Source: Marvinbryantia formatexigens DSM 14469
Lineage (GTDB): Bacteria > Bacillota > Clostridia > Lachnospirales > Lachnospiraceae
Direction: 5' to 3'
NCBI RefSeq assembly: GCF_025148285.1
Contig: NZ_CP102268.1
Coordinates: 2,955,001 to 3,019,000 of the forward strand
DNA length: 64,000 nt
Both the position numbers and the translations under genes were made by a program. Shown here one piece after another: positions 44,126 through 53,384 of the stretch. Positions within the stretch are counted from its first letter, which is position 1. Each line of letters starts with the position of its first letter. The notes under the pieces are model-generated. The model was not told the DNA's origin, ran no database searches, and saw only the letters and a list, made by a program, of their open reading frames with translations.

Positions 44126-45199
44126 TTAAAAGGTCAGGAAAACGGTGAAAACAGTTCCTTTTCCCGGAATGCTGCTTACAGAAATTCTGCCGTTATACAA
44201 CTCAACGATTCTGGCTGCAATCGGAAGCCCCAGTCCGAGACCCTTGGAAGATTTCTCTTTCTTTACCTGATAGTATTTCTGAAAAATCTTTTGTATTTCC
44301 TCTTCTGTCATACCGATTCCGGTGTCGGAAACCGATATTTCATAAACGGAGTCCGTTTCTTTTGAAGAAATCGTGATACGCCCGTGCTCTGGCGTGTATT
44401 TCACTGCGTTGCCTATGAGGTTCTGCCATACATGCTGCATCAGTTCCTGATTTCCATAATAGGTCATGGGCGACAGTTCCACGGATACGTCAATATTTTT
44501 TTCCTGGCATTGCGGATAAAGGCAGATCACACAGGTACGGATCTGTTCATCCAGGGAATAGGGCTCTTTATCCGGCGGAAGCTGCTGGGTTTCCAGATTG
44601 GAAAGGAGAAGCTGGTTTTTGGTAAGCTCTGTGAGGCGGTCCGCTTCGTTTGCTATAATCTGCAGGTATTTTTCCCGCTGTTCTTTTGGCAGGTCGCGTT
44701 CCAGGAGCAGATGGGCAAATCCGCTGATGGACGTCAGTGGCGTTTTAAATTCATGGGAGAATTCATTGGTAAAATCCTCTTTTAGTGCTCTGACGCTTTT
44801 CAGCTCCCGTCCCATCTGGTTAAAATCGTGGTAAACCTCACGGAGGGGACCGGCATGGTCTTCATCCAGCAGCGTATCATAATCCCCGTCAGCAATCTGA
44901 GCCAGTCCGTGGGACAATTTAAGGAAATACCGGATCAGATACAGGCTGAAAGAGAACGACAGGGTGGCAACCAGAATGCCCATCGGAAATAGCATACCAA
45001 GAGAAATTATTGGATCTTCGCCAAGCTGGTGGTCAAAAAATTTGACAGCAATCGTCTGCACTGACAGAAATGTACAGGTTGCTCCAATGGAAATCGTAAT
45101 AGATTCAAAAAGAATCCATTTTGTCAGGCTGTGAAGCTGCTTCCTCAATTTTTGATTCTGCCTGATCAGTTGTTTTAAATTTTTTACCGGATTATTCAT
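44126..45199 (-). CDS. Sensor histidine kinase
   Basis: A 357-residue kinase with two membrane helices (about 25-50 and 65-90) and a small external loop, HAMP, the His box EFSHEFKTPLTSI, and ATPase boxes (QNLIGNAVKYT, DTGIGMT, GLGLGLPIAARIV). The ATG at 45199 follows AGGTG by 6 bases and overlaps the regulator by 8. It is like the pair at 33235-35045 in layout. Confidence 0.9.
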   Translation of the reverse strand: MNNPVKNLKQLIRQNQKLRKQLHSLTKWILFESITISIGATCTFLSVQTIAVKFFDHQLGEDPIISLGMLFPMGILVATLSFSFSLYLIRYFLKLSHGLAQIADGDYDTLLDEDHAGPLREVYHDFNQMGRELKSVRALKEDFTNEFSHEFKTPLTSISGFAHLLLERDLPKEQREKYLQIIANEADRLTELTKNQLLLSNLETQQLPPDKEPYSLDEQIRTCVICLYPQCQEKNIDVSVELSPMTYYGNQELMQHVWQNLIGNAVKYTPEHGRITISSKETDSVYEISVSDTGIGMTEEEIQKIFQKYYQVKKEKSSKGLGLGLPIAARIVELYNGRISVSSIPGKGTVFTVFLTF

Positions 45200-45872
45200 G
45201 CGATGCACCTAAAACGGCTTTATATCCGAGCCCTTTGATTGTGATAATCTGAAATTCCGTAAAATCAGACACCCGGCTGCGCAGCCTGCTGATGTGCGTT
45301 TTGACAGTATCCTCGGAGCTGTCGGAATCAAATCCCCAGATATCGTCAAGCAACTGGCTTTTTGTAAAAATGATTCCCGGATAAGAAAGCAGCTTATATA
45401 ATAATTCAAATTCTTTTTTGGGAAGTTCTATGGAGCAGGAAGCTTTACTTAAAGTATAAGTTGCTTCGTCCAGTACGGTTTCCCCAATTACGATTTTCCG
45501 TGCATTTGTAATATCCGCACGGCGCAGCAATGCGTCGATCCGCCAATGCAGTTCTTCATAGTTTACCGGTTTTGTCATGTAGTCGTCCGTCCCGATGGAA
45601 AACCCGATCCTTTTATCGTTGAAAGACTGTTTCGCTGTTAAGATTAATGCAGGCAGCTTGAAGCCGTTCCGGCGGATTTCCTTAATTAACTCAAAACCGT
45701 CCATACCCGGCATCATGACATCTGTCAGCAGCAGATCGACATGCCTGGATTCCAGAATCTCTAAGGCTTCCATGCCGTCAGATGCGAGAAGGATGGTATA
45801 GAAAGGTCTTAACCTTTCTGAAATAAGCAGGCGGATATTATCATTATCTTCCGCAATTAATATAGTAACCAT
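45192..45872 (-). CDS. Response regulator, OmpR family
   Basis: A 226-residue regulator with receiver domain (IAEDNDNIR, phospho-acceptor Asp in LLLTDVMMPGMDG, Lys in DYMTKPV) and winged helix ending IKGLGYKAVLGA. AAAAGGAGG lies 10 bases before the ATG at 45872. Its C-terminal half resembles the regulator at 33235 (both have LLYKLLSYP or IYKLLSYP). It is divergent from the MMPL operon 260 bases away, which is its likely target. A GCCCGC/GCGGGC hairpin lies in its leader. Confidence 0.92.
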   Translation of the reverse strand: MVTILIAEDNDNIRLLISERLRPFYTILLASDGMEALEILESRHVDLLLTDVMMPGMDGFELIKEIRRNGFKLPALILTAKQSFNDKRIGFSIGTDDYMTKPVNYEELHWRIDALLRRADITNARKIVIGETVLDEATYTLSKASCSIELPKKEFELLYKLLSYPGIIFTKSQLLDDIWGFDSDSSEDTVKTHISRLRSRVSDFTEFQIITIKGLGYKAVLGASHE

Positions 45873-46134
45873 AATAGAAAAACCTCCTTTTGTATGCCCG
45901 CTTTGCGGGCGGATTATATAGGAAAGCCCACGACTCCCACCGCACTCCTGCATGGAGACTGGGCTTTCATAGTAAATGACTGTATTTTACGGAAGAAAGG
46001 TAAACTATTCGTAAAAATTCTGGAGAAAATACGGAAAAAATTTCCACCTGCGTGGATAAAAAAATTTTGGCTGTTTACGATGATGTTACTTTCGGGGGAT
46101 AACATACCCGCAGAACAGAAAAAGGAGGTAAAAG

Positions 46135-46365
46135 ATGAACAGAATTATTTGTATCAGCAGAGAATACGGCAGCGGCGGTCATGAGGCTGCAAAGCGGATC
46201 GCCGGGCATCTGGCAAGCAGTATCTTTATAACTGCTCCCGCTGAATTCCGGGCAGGGAGAAAGCAAAGAGCATTTCCGGGGATGGAGAGCAAAAAAATGG
46301 AAGCAAAAATCCGGATGGCAGATCTGATTGCGGAATCCTTTGGGAAAATGAAGGAGGGACTGTAG
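46135..46365 (+). pseudogene. Cytidylate-kinase-like protein with internal deletion
   Basis: The start MNRIICISREYGSGGHEAAK is the P-loop end of the cytidylate kinase-like family (about 200 residues when intact). From residue 29 the sequence SIFITAPAEFRAGRK and the following helix match the distal part of that family. About 90 middle residues are gone without loss of frame. AAAAGGAGG precedes the start. It is the first ORF of the MMPL unit, so it may now act only as a leader. Family reading is from memory. Confidence 0.6.
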
Positions 46366-46366
46366 G

Positions 46367-48568
46367 ATGAACGGGGTTTCAAAATTTGTTGTGAAAAAGA
46401 AAGGGCTTATTGTAGCGCTGGTGCTGCTCCTGACGGTTGTTTTTACCTGGCTCTTTTTTCAGGTAAAAATCAACTACAATATGACGGATTACCTGCCGGA
46501 GGATGCAAACTCCACTGTTGCGCTGAACGTTATGGAGACAGAGTTTGGCGAAGCCATTCCAAACTGTAACGTGCTGATCAGGGATCTGTCGATAGAAGAG
46601 GCGCTGGGGACAAAGGCGCAGCTTGAAGAAATCGACGGCATTGAAAAGGTAAGCTGGCTGGACGATGTGGTTGACTTAAAAATGCCGCTGGAAGTCCAGG
46701 ACCAGGATATGATCGATGATTATTACCGGAACGGGGATGCCCTGTTTTCTGTCACAATCGCTGACGGGCAGGAGCGGGCGGCTACGGACCATATCATGGA
46801 AACCTTCGGCGATGATGTCCTGATGAATGGGAATGCTGTGGAACAGGCGGATTCCCAGAGGCTTGCCATCACAGAGACGGTAAAGGCAATCTGTGTGCTG
46901 GGACCGCTTATTATCCTGATCCTGATGATTGCCACCACAAGCTGGCTGGAACCGTTTATCTATCTGACGGCGATCGGCGCGGCAGTGCTGATCAACCTGG
47001 GAACGGAAATTTTCCGGGGCGAAATCTCTTATGTGACACTGGCGGTAGCGCCCATGCTGCAGATGGCAGTATCCCTGGATTATGCGGTATTCCTGTCAGC
47101 CAGCTTCTCGAAGCGGAGGAAAACCTGCAAAGACGACGCGACGGCAATGCAGTATGCGATGAAGGATTCCATGAAATCCATTGCAGCCAGCGCCCTGACA
47201 ACGATTTTCGGATTTTTCGCCCTGACCCTGATGGATTTCAAGATCGGTCCCGATATGGGGATCAGCCTTGTAAAGGGCGTGATCCTGAGCTTTGTTTCCT
47301 GTATGACTTTCCTGCCGGCGGCGATCCTTCTGCTGAATAAGTGGATCGATAAGACCCGCCACAGAAGGTTTCTGCCTGACTTTACCGGCGCGGGAAAAGT
47401 GGCGGTAAAAATCCGCAACCCGATTTTTCTTGTGGTAGCTGTCCTTGCAGTATTCTGCTATCTGGGGCAGGGAAAGAACCAGTTTACCTATGGTTCCGGG
47501 GATGCCGCGGGAAATACGGAAGCATCGGTTGCAATCAAAGAGGAATTTGGCGAGACAAATACAATGGTCCTTATGGTTCCCAATACAAACCGGAATTATG
47601 AAAAAGTGCTTTGCAACGAAATTGAGCAGATGGACCATGTGACGGATGTCATGTCCTATACCACCGAGGTGGGGGCAGAGATTCCGCCGGAATACCTGTC
47701 GGATGATATCCGGGAAAATTTCTACGGCGAGCATTATGCGAGAATCATCATCTATTCGGATCTTCCGGATGAATGCGATGAGGCGTTTACCCTGGTGGAA
47801 AATGTACGAGGTTCAGCCAGAGAGCTGTACGGGGACGATGTATTATCCTGCGGGCAGAGCGCAAACCTCTACGATATGAAGAACACCATAGAGGCGGATA
47901 ATACCCTGGTAAATATTGTAACGGTAGCTGCAATTTATGTAATCCTGCTGATCATGCTGAAATCCTGGATCCTGCCGATCATTCTGATCCTGACGATTAA
48001 GATCGCAATCTGGATCAACATGGCGATCCCGTTCTTTGCGGGAAGCAGCCTGATCTACCTCGGCTATCTGGTGGTAAGCACGGTACAGATGGGAGCGACC
48101 ATTGATTATGCGATCCTACTGGCTGACCATTATCTGGAAAACAGGAAGAAATGGCGGGCGAAGGAAGCAATGGAAAAGACCATGGGAGAGGTGATACCGT
48201 CCGTTCTGGTGTCTGCTTCGATCCTTGCGATTGCCGGATTCGCGCTGGCGCTGGTTTCTTCCAATGATATGGTAGTGGCGCTGGGAATCCTGATCGGCAG
48301 AGGCGCACTGCTTCCGCTGCTGGTGGTACATATTTTCCTTCCGGCATTGCTGATCTTACTGGACAAGCTGATTTTCACGGATAAGCGTGTGCCGGTTACC
48401 ATGTGGGAAATGGAATATTACAAGGGTGATGAAAAAAATGCAGCAGCTTCCAGACGTCCGGAAAGTGAGGGAAAAGCTGCAGGCAGAACCGGTTTCCTGG
48501 GTGTGAAGCAGGAAGAAACGTATGAAGATCTTGATGATACTGATATCTGGACAGGAGGTAAAGAATGA
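46367..48568 (+). CDS. MMPL/RND-family exporter
   Basis: A 733-residue membrane protein in two halves. Each half starts with one helix, then an external domain (about 35-165 and about 380-510), then five helices. Typical parts are YNMTDYLPED, VSLDYAVFL and TIDYAILLADHY, where Asp residues in helix 4/10 carry protons. Such transporters move lipids or lipid-like molecules across the membrane. AAGGAGGG lies before the ATG. It overlaps the next gene by four bases. The polar 60-residue tail is cytoplasmic. Confidence 0.92.
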   Translation: MNGVSKFVVKKKGLIVALVLLLTVVFTWLFFQVKINYNMTDYLPEDANSTVALNVMETEFGEAIPNCNVLIRDLSIEEALGTKAQLEEIDGIEKVSWLDDVVDLKMPLEVQDQDMIDDYYRNGDALFSVTIADGQERAATDHIMETFGDDVLMNGNAVEQADSQRLAITETVKAICVLGPLIILILMIATTSWLEPFIYLTAIGAAVLINLGTEIFRGEISYVTLAVAPMLQMAVSLDYAVFLSASFSKRRKTCKDDATAMQYAMKDSMKSIAASALTTIFGFFALTLMDFKIGPDMGISLVKGVILSFVSCMTFLPAAILLLNKWIDKTRHRRFLPDFTGAGKVAVKIRNPIFLVVAVLAVFCYLGQGKNQFTYGSGDAAGNTEASVAIKEEFGETNTMVLMVPNTNRNYEKVLCNEIEQMDHVTDVMSYTTEVGAEIPPEYLSDDIRENFYGEHYARIIIYSDLPDECDEAFTLVENVRGSARELYGDDVLSCGQSANLYDMKNTIEADNTLVNIVTVAAIYVILLIMLKSWILPIILILTIKIAIWINMAIPFFAGSSLIYLGYLVVSTVQMGATIDYAILLADHYLENRKKWRAKEAMEKTMGEVIPSVLVSASILAIAGFALALVSSNDMVVALGILIGRGALLPLLVVHIFLPALLILLDKLIFTDKRVPVTMWEMEYYKGDEKNAAASRRPESEGKAAGRTGFLGVKQEETYEDLDDTDIWTGGKE

Positions 48569-49512
48569 TGAAGAAAAGATATAAGAAAGCAACCGCACTG
48601 GCGCTTACCGCAGGGGTAATTTGCAGCATGGGAGTAACCATATCCGCAGCGACGAACGCGGAATACACCAAAAATGAGAATATTTATGTAAGACTGGAGC
48701 AGGACGGGCAGGTTGACGGCGTATATGTGGTAAACTCTTTCGATGTGACAAAAGCCGGAGAGATTTCTGATTACGGCGATTATGCAGCAGTTTATAACCT
48801 TACCAATCTGGATGAGATTGTGAGCGATAAAGAGGAACAGACCTTTGAGGCGGAGGAAGGAAAGTTTTACTATCAGGGAAATATTGAGAAGGCGGAGCTG
48901 CCCTGGACCTTTGAAATTGTATACACGCTGGATGGAGACCAGGTAGAAGGGGAAGAACTGGAAGGCGCGGAGGGCGAACTGGAAATGCAGATCCATATCA
49001 GGAAAAACCCGTCCTTTACGGAAGACGCATTCTTTAATACCTGCCTGCTTCAGGCAACGGTTACGCTGGATTCCGAGTTGTGCGACAATATAGCGGCGGA
49101 AAAGACCACCCTTCCCACGGAAGAGGGGACGGAGCCGACCGTGGAGGCAGCATCCATTGCAGATGCAGGCGGAAATGAGCAGATTACCTTTACCGTCAAC
49201 CCCGGTACAGAAACGGACTTGACCGTAAAAACAGATGTGGAAAACTTTGAGATGGATGATATCTCCATTGCCGGCGTCCCGACAGGGGCGGTCGTGGCAC
49301 AGGATGAGAATGCTGAGAACGCTGAAAATGCGGAAACGGCGGACGAGGGCAGTCAGCAGACGTTATCTTTTACCTCTGCGGAGAATAAACATACGGACCA
49401 TATTGTGTTTGCAATATCCGCCCCCGGCGTCAAGATTCCCGACCCTGTGGCAACCAAGGTGATTGAAGAAAAAATAAGCTTCCTGGAGAAGGTGAAAAGC
49501 CTGTTTGAGTGA
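48565..49512 (+). CDS. Secreted partner protein of the MMPL exporter
   Basis: A 315-residue protein with a signal peptide (about 1-28, ends ISA-AT). The part NENIYVRLEQDGQVDGVYVVNSF followed by DYGDYAAVYNLTNLD, given here in outline, is typical of exported proteins that are found beside MMPL or YhgE/Pip transporters. An acidic Asn/Glu/Ala stretch lies near 250-265. It ends with a helix but no clear anchor, and it is shorter than such proteins usually are, so the C-terminus may be lost. Translation is coupled to the exporter through ATGA. Confidence 0.75.
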   Translation: MMKKRYKKATALALTAGVICSMGVTISAATNAEYTKNENIYVRLEQDGQVDGVYVVNSFDVTKAGEISDYGDYAAVYNLTNLDEIVSDKEEQTFEAEEGKFYYQGNIEKAELPWTFEIVYTLDGDQVEGEELEGAEGELEMQIHIRKNPSFTEDAFFNTCLLQATVTLDSELCDNIAAEKTTLPTEEGTEPTVEAASIADAGGNEQITFTVNPGTETDLTVKTDVENFEMDDISIAGVPTGAVVAQDENAENAENAETADEGSQQTLSFTSAENKHTDHIVFAISAPGVKIPDPVATKVIEEKISFLEKVKSLFE

Positions 49513-49524
49513 GGTGGATGATCA

Positions 49525-50859
49525 ATGATAAGATTAACGAAGGTAAGGATCCATCAGTATAAAAGTATTGAAAATGCACTGGATATGGATGTGGAAAGCG
49601 ATATTACCGTGCTCATGGGAAAAAATGAAGCCGGGAAAACGAATATACTGGAAGCACTGGCGAAATCCCGTTATTTTGACCGGGAGGATAAAAAATTCTG
49701 TTACGACCCGCTCCCGGATTATCCGAGGCGGAGGAAGAAAATACTGGACAGCCAGGAGACGACGCCGCTCGCCGTAACGGCAACGTACCAGGTATCGGAG
49801 CTTCTGCTGGAGCAGATCCAGAAGGAGATGCTGTTAGAGGCAAAAAGCAGCCAATTTTCCAGAATTACGGATTACAGGGGCAGGCACCAGGTTGTGGAAA
49901 GCGGGTTCGATTACGACCTTTATGAGTTCTGGGAAACTTATGTCTCCCGGAAGGAACCCTGTCTGGAACGATACCGCAGGCTTCTCGCATCCATCCGGAC
50001 AAAGGAAGCCTTCCAGGAGTTCTACAAACAGGAAGCGCCAAGCTGCAGCATGGAGGAAAAGAACGCCCTCCGGAATATAGAAAAATTCTTCCGGAATCCA
50101 CATAGATGGGCAAACCCGCTGAATGAGTATGTATACCGCACTTATCTGTTGCCAAATCTACCTAAGTTTATGTATTACGATGAGTGCTATATGCTGCCCT
50201 CACGGATCTCCCTGGACAGGCTGCAGAACGAAGAAGAATTAACACCGCAGGAGCGGACAGCAAAAGCATTCCTGATGCTGGCGGACATTGACGTGGATCA
50301 GGTAGTCCACGGCGGGTGCTTTGAAAATTATAAGTCTGAACTGGAGACTGCCCAGGGAAGGCTGAATGAAGAGCTGCTGAAATACTGGTCCGCCAACCGG
50401 AACCTGCGGATTGAGTTTGAGATCGTCCGGGAAGAACTGCCGGAGGCACAGCCGGAGAAAAAACGCAGGTTCTTCCTGTTCGGGAAAAAAGAAAAGGCAG
50501 AGCCCCGGTATACAAACTGGCTGGAGATTCGGATCAGGGATGTGCAGTCCATGATTTCACTCCCATTGGAAAACAGGAGTAAAGGCTTCAACTGGTTCTT
50601 TTCTTTCTGGGTGTGGTTTAAGGCAATCCGGGAATATGAAGAAGTGCCATACATCCTGCTTTTAGATGAACCGGGGATGCATCTCCATGCAACAGCCCAG
50701 CGCGACCTGGTAGATTTTATGAAGGATTTATCTGCGAAATACCAGATCGTTTATACAACGCATTCCCCGTATATGCTGGAGGAACTGAAGGAAAAGGTAT
50801 ACTGTGTGGAAAATGAAGGGAAAGGAACAACCATATATCGCCTAGACGAAAAAGATTAG
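49525..50859 (+). CDS. AAA-type ATPase, SMC/OLD-like
   Basis: A 444-residue ATPase. Walker A is GKNEAGKTN near residue 34, after the RecF/OLD-like start RLTKVRIHQYKSIENA. Walker B and D-loop are ILLLDEPGMHLHATAQRD and the switch His lies in YTTHSP. No TOPRIM nuclease domain follows. GAGGTG precedes the ATG. Such proteins act in DNA repair or defence, or as regulators of partner proteins. Here it is in a run with MMPL genes, so its role is not clear. Confidence 0.82.
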   Translation: MIRLTKVRIHQYKSIENALDMDVESDITVLMGKNEAGKTNILEALAKSRYFDREDKKFCYDPLPDYPRRRKKILDSQETTPLAVTATYQVSELLLEQIQKEMLLEAKSSQFSRITDYRGRHQVVESGFDYDLYEFWETYVSRKEPCLERYRRLLASIRTKEAFQEFYKQEAPSCSMEEKNALRNIEKFFRNPHRWANPLNEYVYRTYLLPNLPKFMYYDECYMLPSRISLDRLQNEEELTPQERTAKAFLMLADIDVDQVVHGGCFENYKSELETAQGRLNEELLKYWSANRNLRIEFEIVREELPEAQPEKKRRFFLFGKKEKAEPRYTNWLEIRIRDVQSMISLPLENRSKGFNWFFSFWVWFKAIREYEEVPYILLLDEPGMHLHATAQRDLVDFMKDLSAKYQIVYTTHSPYMLEELKEKVYCVENEGKGTTIYRLDEKD

Positions 50860-50881
50860 TAAGATGTAAAAGGAAAATAGC

Positions 50882-51307
50882 ATGGGGAAAATGATTGTCC
50901 TGACTTTTTCGGATTCTGAAGAATGTGCATTCGAAAAGATTATGGATACATTGTCTGATTCAGGGGAAATAGACCATTCATTGCATTTCCCTGAATCAAG
51001 TCTTGCCTTTCCTGGATTGGAAATTTCTCTGAAAGAAAAAACAGTATACTTAAACCATACCCCTGTTAATATGACTTATCCGGAATTCCATACGCTTACA
51101 TATATGGCAAGGCATCCCGGATGGGTATTTACAAAGAAGCAGATTTATGAAGAACTCTATGAAGATGTGCAGACGGAAAATATAGATAATAGTATTTATT
51201 GTTTGATTCGTGGGCTAAGGAAGAAAATAGAGGCAGATCCAGGAAATCCAAAGTATATACAGACTGTCCGAGGCATAGGGTACAAATTTACAATCCCAGA
51301 GGAGTAA
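50882..51307 (+). CDS. Lone OmpR-type winged-helix protein
   Basis: A 141-residue protein. Residues about 45-138 are a transcriptional-regulator winged helix (TYPEFHTLTYMARHPGWVFT, then IRGLRKKIEADP and VRGIGYKFTIPEE). The first 45 residues are not a receiver domain and no phospho-acceptor is seen. AAAGGA precedes the ATG. It follows the ATPase gene by 22 bases and ends in a terminator. It may act without phosphorylation or be driven by its neighbours. Confidence 0.8.
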   Translation: MGKMIVLTFSDSEECAFEKIMDTLSDSGEIDHSLHFPESSLAFPGLEISLKEKTVYLNHTPVNMTYPEFHTLTYMARHPGWVFTKKQIYEELYEDVQTENIDNSIYCLIRGLRKKIEADPGNPKYIQTVRGIGYKFTIPEE

Positions 51308-51326
51308 CATCTTCTGGGATTTTTTA
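51292..51326 (+). terminator. Terminator overlapping the stop codon
   Basis: AATCCCAGA (51292-51300) pairs with TCTGGGATT (51313-51321), then TTTTTA. It closes the run that starts at 46135. Confidence 0.85.
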
Positions 51327-51420
51327 TGCTTAAAATATGCAACTATAGTTTCCAGGAGTATTTAGATGAGTTGCGCTTTTGGATATTGCTCCGTATAAGA
51401 TATTTTAAATAGCATATATC

Positions 51421-51475
51421 AAAAAGTACACTTTTCAATACGGTATAAAATCGGGGAGCTTTTTGTTTCAAAAAG
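51421..51475. repeat. Inverted repeats upstream of the serine recombinase
   Basis: A near-palindrome AAAAGTACACTTTT (51422-51435) and CTTTTTG-TTT-CAAAAAG (51459-51475) lie about 75-125 bases before the recombinase start. They may be recombinase subsites or operators. No gene was seen in 51308-51547. Confidence 0.4.
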
Positions 51476-51547
51476 TATGCACAGGGATTTTGGGGATATA
51501 TCAGCAGGAATGTGGACATTTTGGGATATTTTCGGGAGGAAATGTGG

Positions 51548-52207
51548 ATGAATGTGTATGGCTACCACAGGACGAGTACGAAAGAGCAGCATTTGGACCG
51601 GGGGATTGAAGAAATCAAAACGTATTGTAAGGAGCATCAGCTTAACCTTATCAGCATCTTTACAGATCAGCAGACTGGAAAGAATTTTAACCGGCCCCGG
51701 TACACGGTATTGGTTGAGGACGTGCTTCGCCCAGGAGATACATTGATTGTGACGGAACTGGATCGTCTTGGAAGAAGCAAGCGTGATACCATGAAGCAGA
51801 TCCAGCGTTTCCGGGATATGGGGGTGCGGCTTATGGTACTGGAGCTGCCGACTACGTTAATGGATCTGTCTAAGATGGATAATTCCCTTGCAAAATTGAT
51901 GATGGAAACCATCAATAACATGATGCTGGAGCTTTATGCTTCTATGGCGCAAGCAGAGCTGGAAAAGAAGGAAAAACGTCAGCGGGAGGGAATCGCCATG
52001 AAAAAGCAGCGGGGAGAATGGGACGATTATGGACGCCCCGCTGCGATTGGACAGGACGAATTTAATCAGGCATTTGCCAGGGTGGCATCAGGGGAGATTA
52101 CGCCGACAGAGTTGCGGAATGAATTAGGACTGTCCCATGCGACTTTTTACCGTTATCGAAAGAAATGTTTGGAAAATTTTCCGGATATTTTGCAAACTGA
52201 TAGATGA
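51548..52207 (+). CDS. Serine recombinase/resolvase
   Basis: A 219-residue small serine recombinase. The nucleophile Ser10 is in YHRTSTKEQ; TELDRLGRSKRDTMKQI and the long helix after it are typical of the catalytic domain, and a Hin-like helix-turn-helix ends the protein (TPTELRNELGLSHATFYRY). The ATG at 51548 follows GGAGGAA by 7 bases. It starts the second mobile-type region. It could resolve or invert DNA; the site is not known. Confidence 0.92.
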   Translation: MNVYGYHRTSTKEQHLDRGIEEIKTYCKEHQLNLISIFTDQQTGKNFNRPRYTVLVEDVLRPGDTLIVTELDRLGRSKRDTMKQIQRFRDMGVRLMVLELPTTLMDLSKMDNSLAKLMMETINNMMLELYASMAQAELEKKEKRQREGIAMKKQRGEWDDYGRPAAIGQDEFNQAFARVASGEITPTELRNELGLSHATFYRYRKKCLENFPDILQTDR

Positions 52208-52254
52208 TGTCACTATTACTTATATAGAAAAACTTATATCAAGGGAGGAACATC

Positions 52255-52476
52255 ATGGCAACTATGCGTGAAGGAAACTTATTTTATGACAGGGCATGCG
52301 ACCGGTACAATATCCGGTTTGGACTTGCTTCTTTTTATGGAGGATTGCATTGCGGAGAATGTTTTGATGTGAGGGTAAAGGATGCCTGGATTCCAGTACG
52401 GATTGAAATGGCGGACGACTGGTATCTGGTAGGGCTGCCCCATGCCAGGCTGGATGGATTGAGAGTCCGGATCTAA
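52255..52476 (+). CDS. DUF5348 protein
   Basis: A 73-residue protein with the DUF5348 pattern: YNIRFGLASFYGGLHCGECF, then WIPVRIEM and DDWYLVG. Such proteins are found on clostridial mobile elements next to recombinases. Function unknown. GGGAGGAAC precedes the ATG. Confidence 0.75.
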   Translation: MATMREGNLFYDRACDRYNIRFGLASFYGGLHCGECFDVRVKDAWIPVRIEMADDWYLVGLPHARLDGLRVRI

Positions 52477-52522
52477 AAAAGGGGTAAGGGCAGAATGATT
52501 ATTTTGCAGGAGGAACAGAAAA

Positions 52523-52843
52523 ATGGTATCAGCACCGAAAAAGAAATACGAGAAACCGACATTAAAAGCAGTGACGGACGTGGGGATTATACTGGAATGC
52601 TTGTACGAGGCTTATGAAATGGAAGGGGAACTGGTAAGATCCAGAAAGAATATGTACGCAACCATGATTTATCCGTTTGTAAAAATGCTGGAGACAGAAT
52701 GTACAGGCATCCGGGCGGATGAAATCCATAAGGAATTATGGGAATATTATTTAAGGCATTCCGGAAAAGATAATTTTATGAAGCTGGCGGGCAGATTTAT
52801 GGAACCGTATCAAACCCGGCAGACCGTAAAGGCGGTTGTTTAG
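52523..52843 (+). CDS. Unknown small helical protein
   Basis: A 106-residue, mostly helical protein (VTDVGIILECLYEAYEMEGE, later IRADEIHKELWEYYLR). No family was recognised. GCAGGAGGAAC precedes the ATG. It sits in a run from the serine recombinase to the next gene with small gaps. Confidence 0.6.
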   Translation: MVSAPKKKYEKPTLKAVTDVGIILECLYEAYEMEGELVRSRKNMYATMIYPFVKMLETECTGIRADEIHKELWEYYLRHSGKDNFMKLAGRFMEPYQTRQTVKAVV

Positions 52844-52851
52844 AAGGACAG

Positions 52852-53307
52852 GTGATTGATATAGAATATGAAATGAAACAGTCGGAGATAACAGGGCAGT
52901 ACCGGATTATTTTAGACAAGCTGCTTAGGAAACGGGACCTGGAAACGGTGCTTTTTCTCCGGATATTAATGGAAACCGGCCTGCGCAGCAGGGAAGTATA
53001 TTCCCTCAGACCGGAGGACATTGTACATAGGAAGGTATATCTGCCGATGAAATATTGGAAATTTTATAAAGAAGCGGAGAAATCTATGGGAGTTTTCCGG
53101 ATTTCCCGCAGGACAGAGCAGATTGCCAGAGCCGTGGAAGGTGGCAGGAAAAGATATTTTACAAGATCCCATAGCTATTATCTGGCAAAGATCAAAAGGT
53201 ACCGTACTGACAAGCGGTTTAACCTGCATATTATGCGGAATCTCCGAAAGAAAATTGACTGGTGGAATGCTATGGGGAAAATGAACAGGAAGGCTGTCCG
53301 GGATTAA
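52852..53307 (+). CDS. Minimal tyrosine-recombinase-like protein
   Basis: A 151-residue protein like the catalytic half of a phage integrase only. METGLRSREVYSLRPEDI holds the first conserved Arg and LHIMRNLRKK looks like the HxxR box (here LHxxR). No clear nucleophilic Tyr follows in the expected place, and the DNA-binding half is absent. The start is a GTG 6 bases after AAGGA. It may be a remnant or a regulator. The assignment rests on two motifs. Confidence 0.5.
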   Translation: MIDIEYEMKQSEITGQYRIILDKLLRKRDLETVLFLRILMETGLRSREVYSLRPEDIVHRKVYLPMKYWKFYKEAEKSMGVFRISRRTEQIARAVEGGRKRYFTRSHSYYLAKIKRYRTDKRFNLHIMRNLRKKIDWWNAMGKMNRKAVRD

Positions 53308-53338
53308 AACCGGGCAGTTTCTTTATGCAATGAAAAGA

Positions 53339-53362
53339 GCCACCTGCATTCATGCAGATGGC
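53339..53362. terminator. Convergent terminator
   Basis: GCCACCTGCAT (53339-53349) pairs with ATGCAGATGGC (53352-53362) with one mismatch. The minus strand continues CTCTTTTC, and the hairpin lies between two convergent genes. Confidence 0.65.
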
Positions 53363-53384
53363 CCGGTTATTTAAAGCGTCAGAT

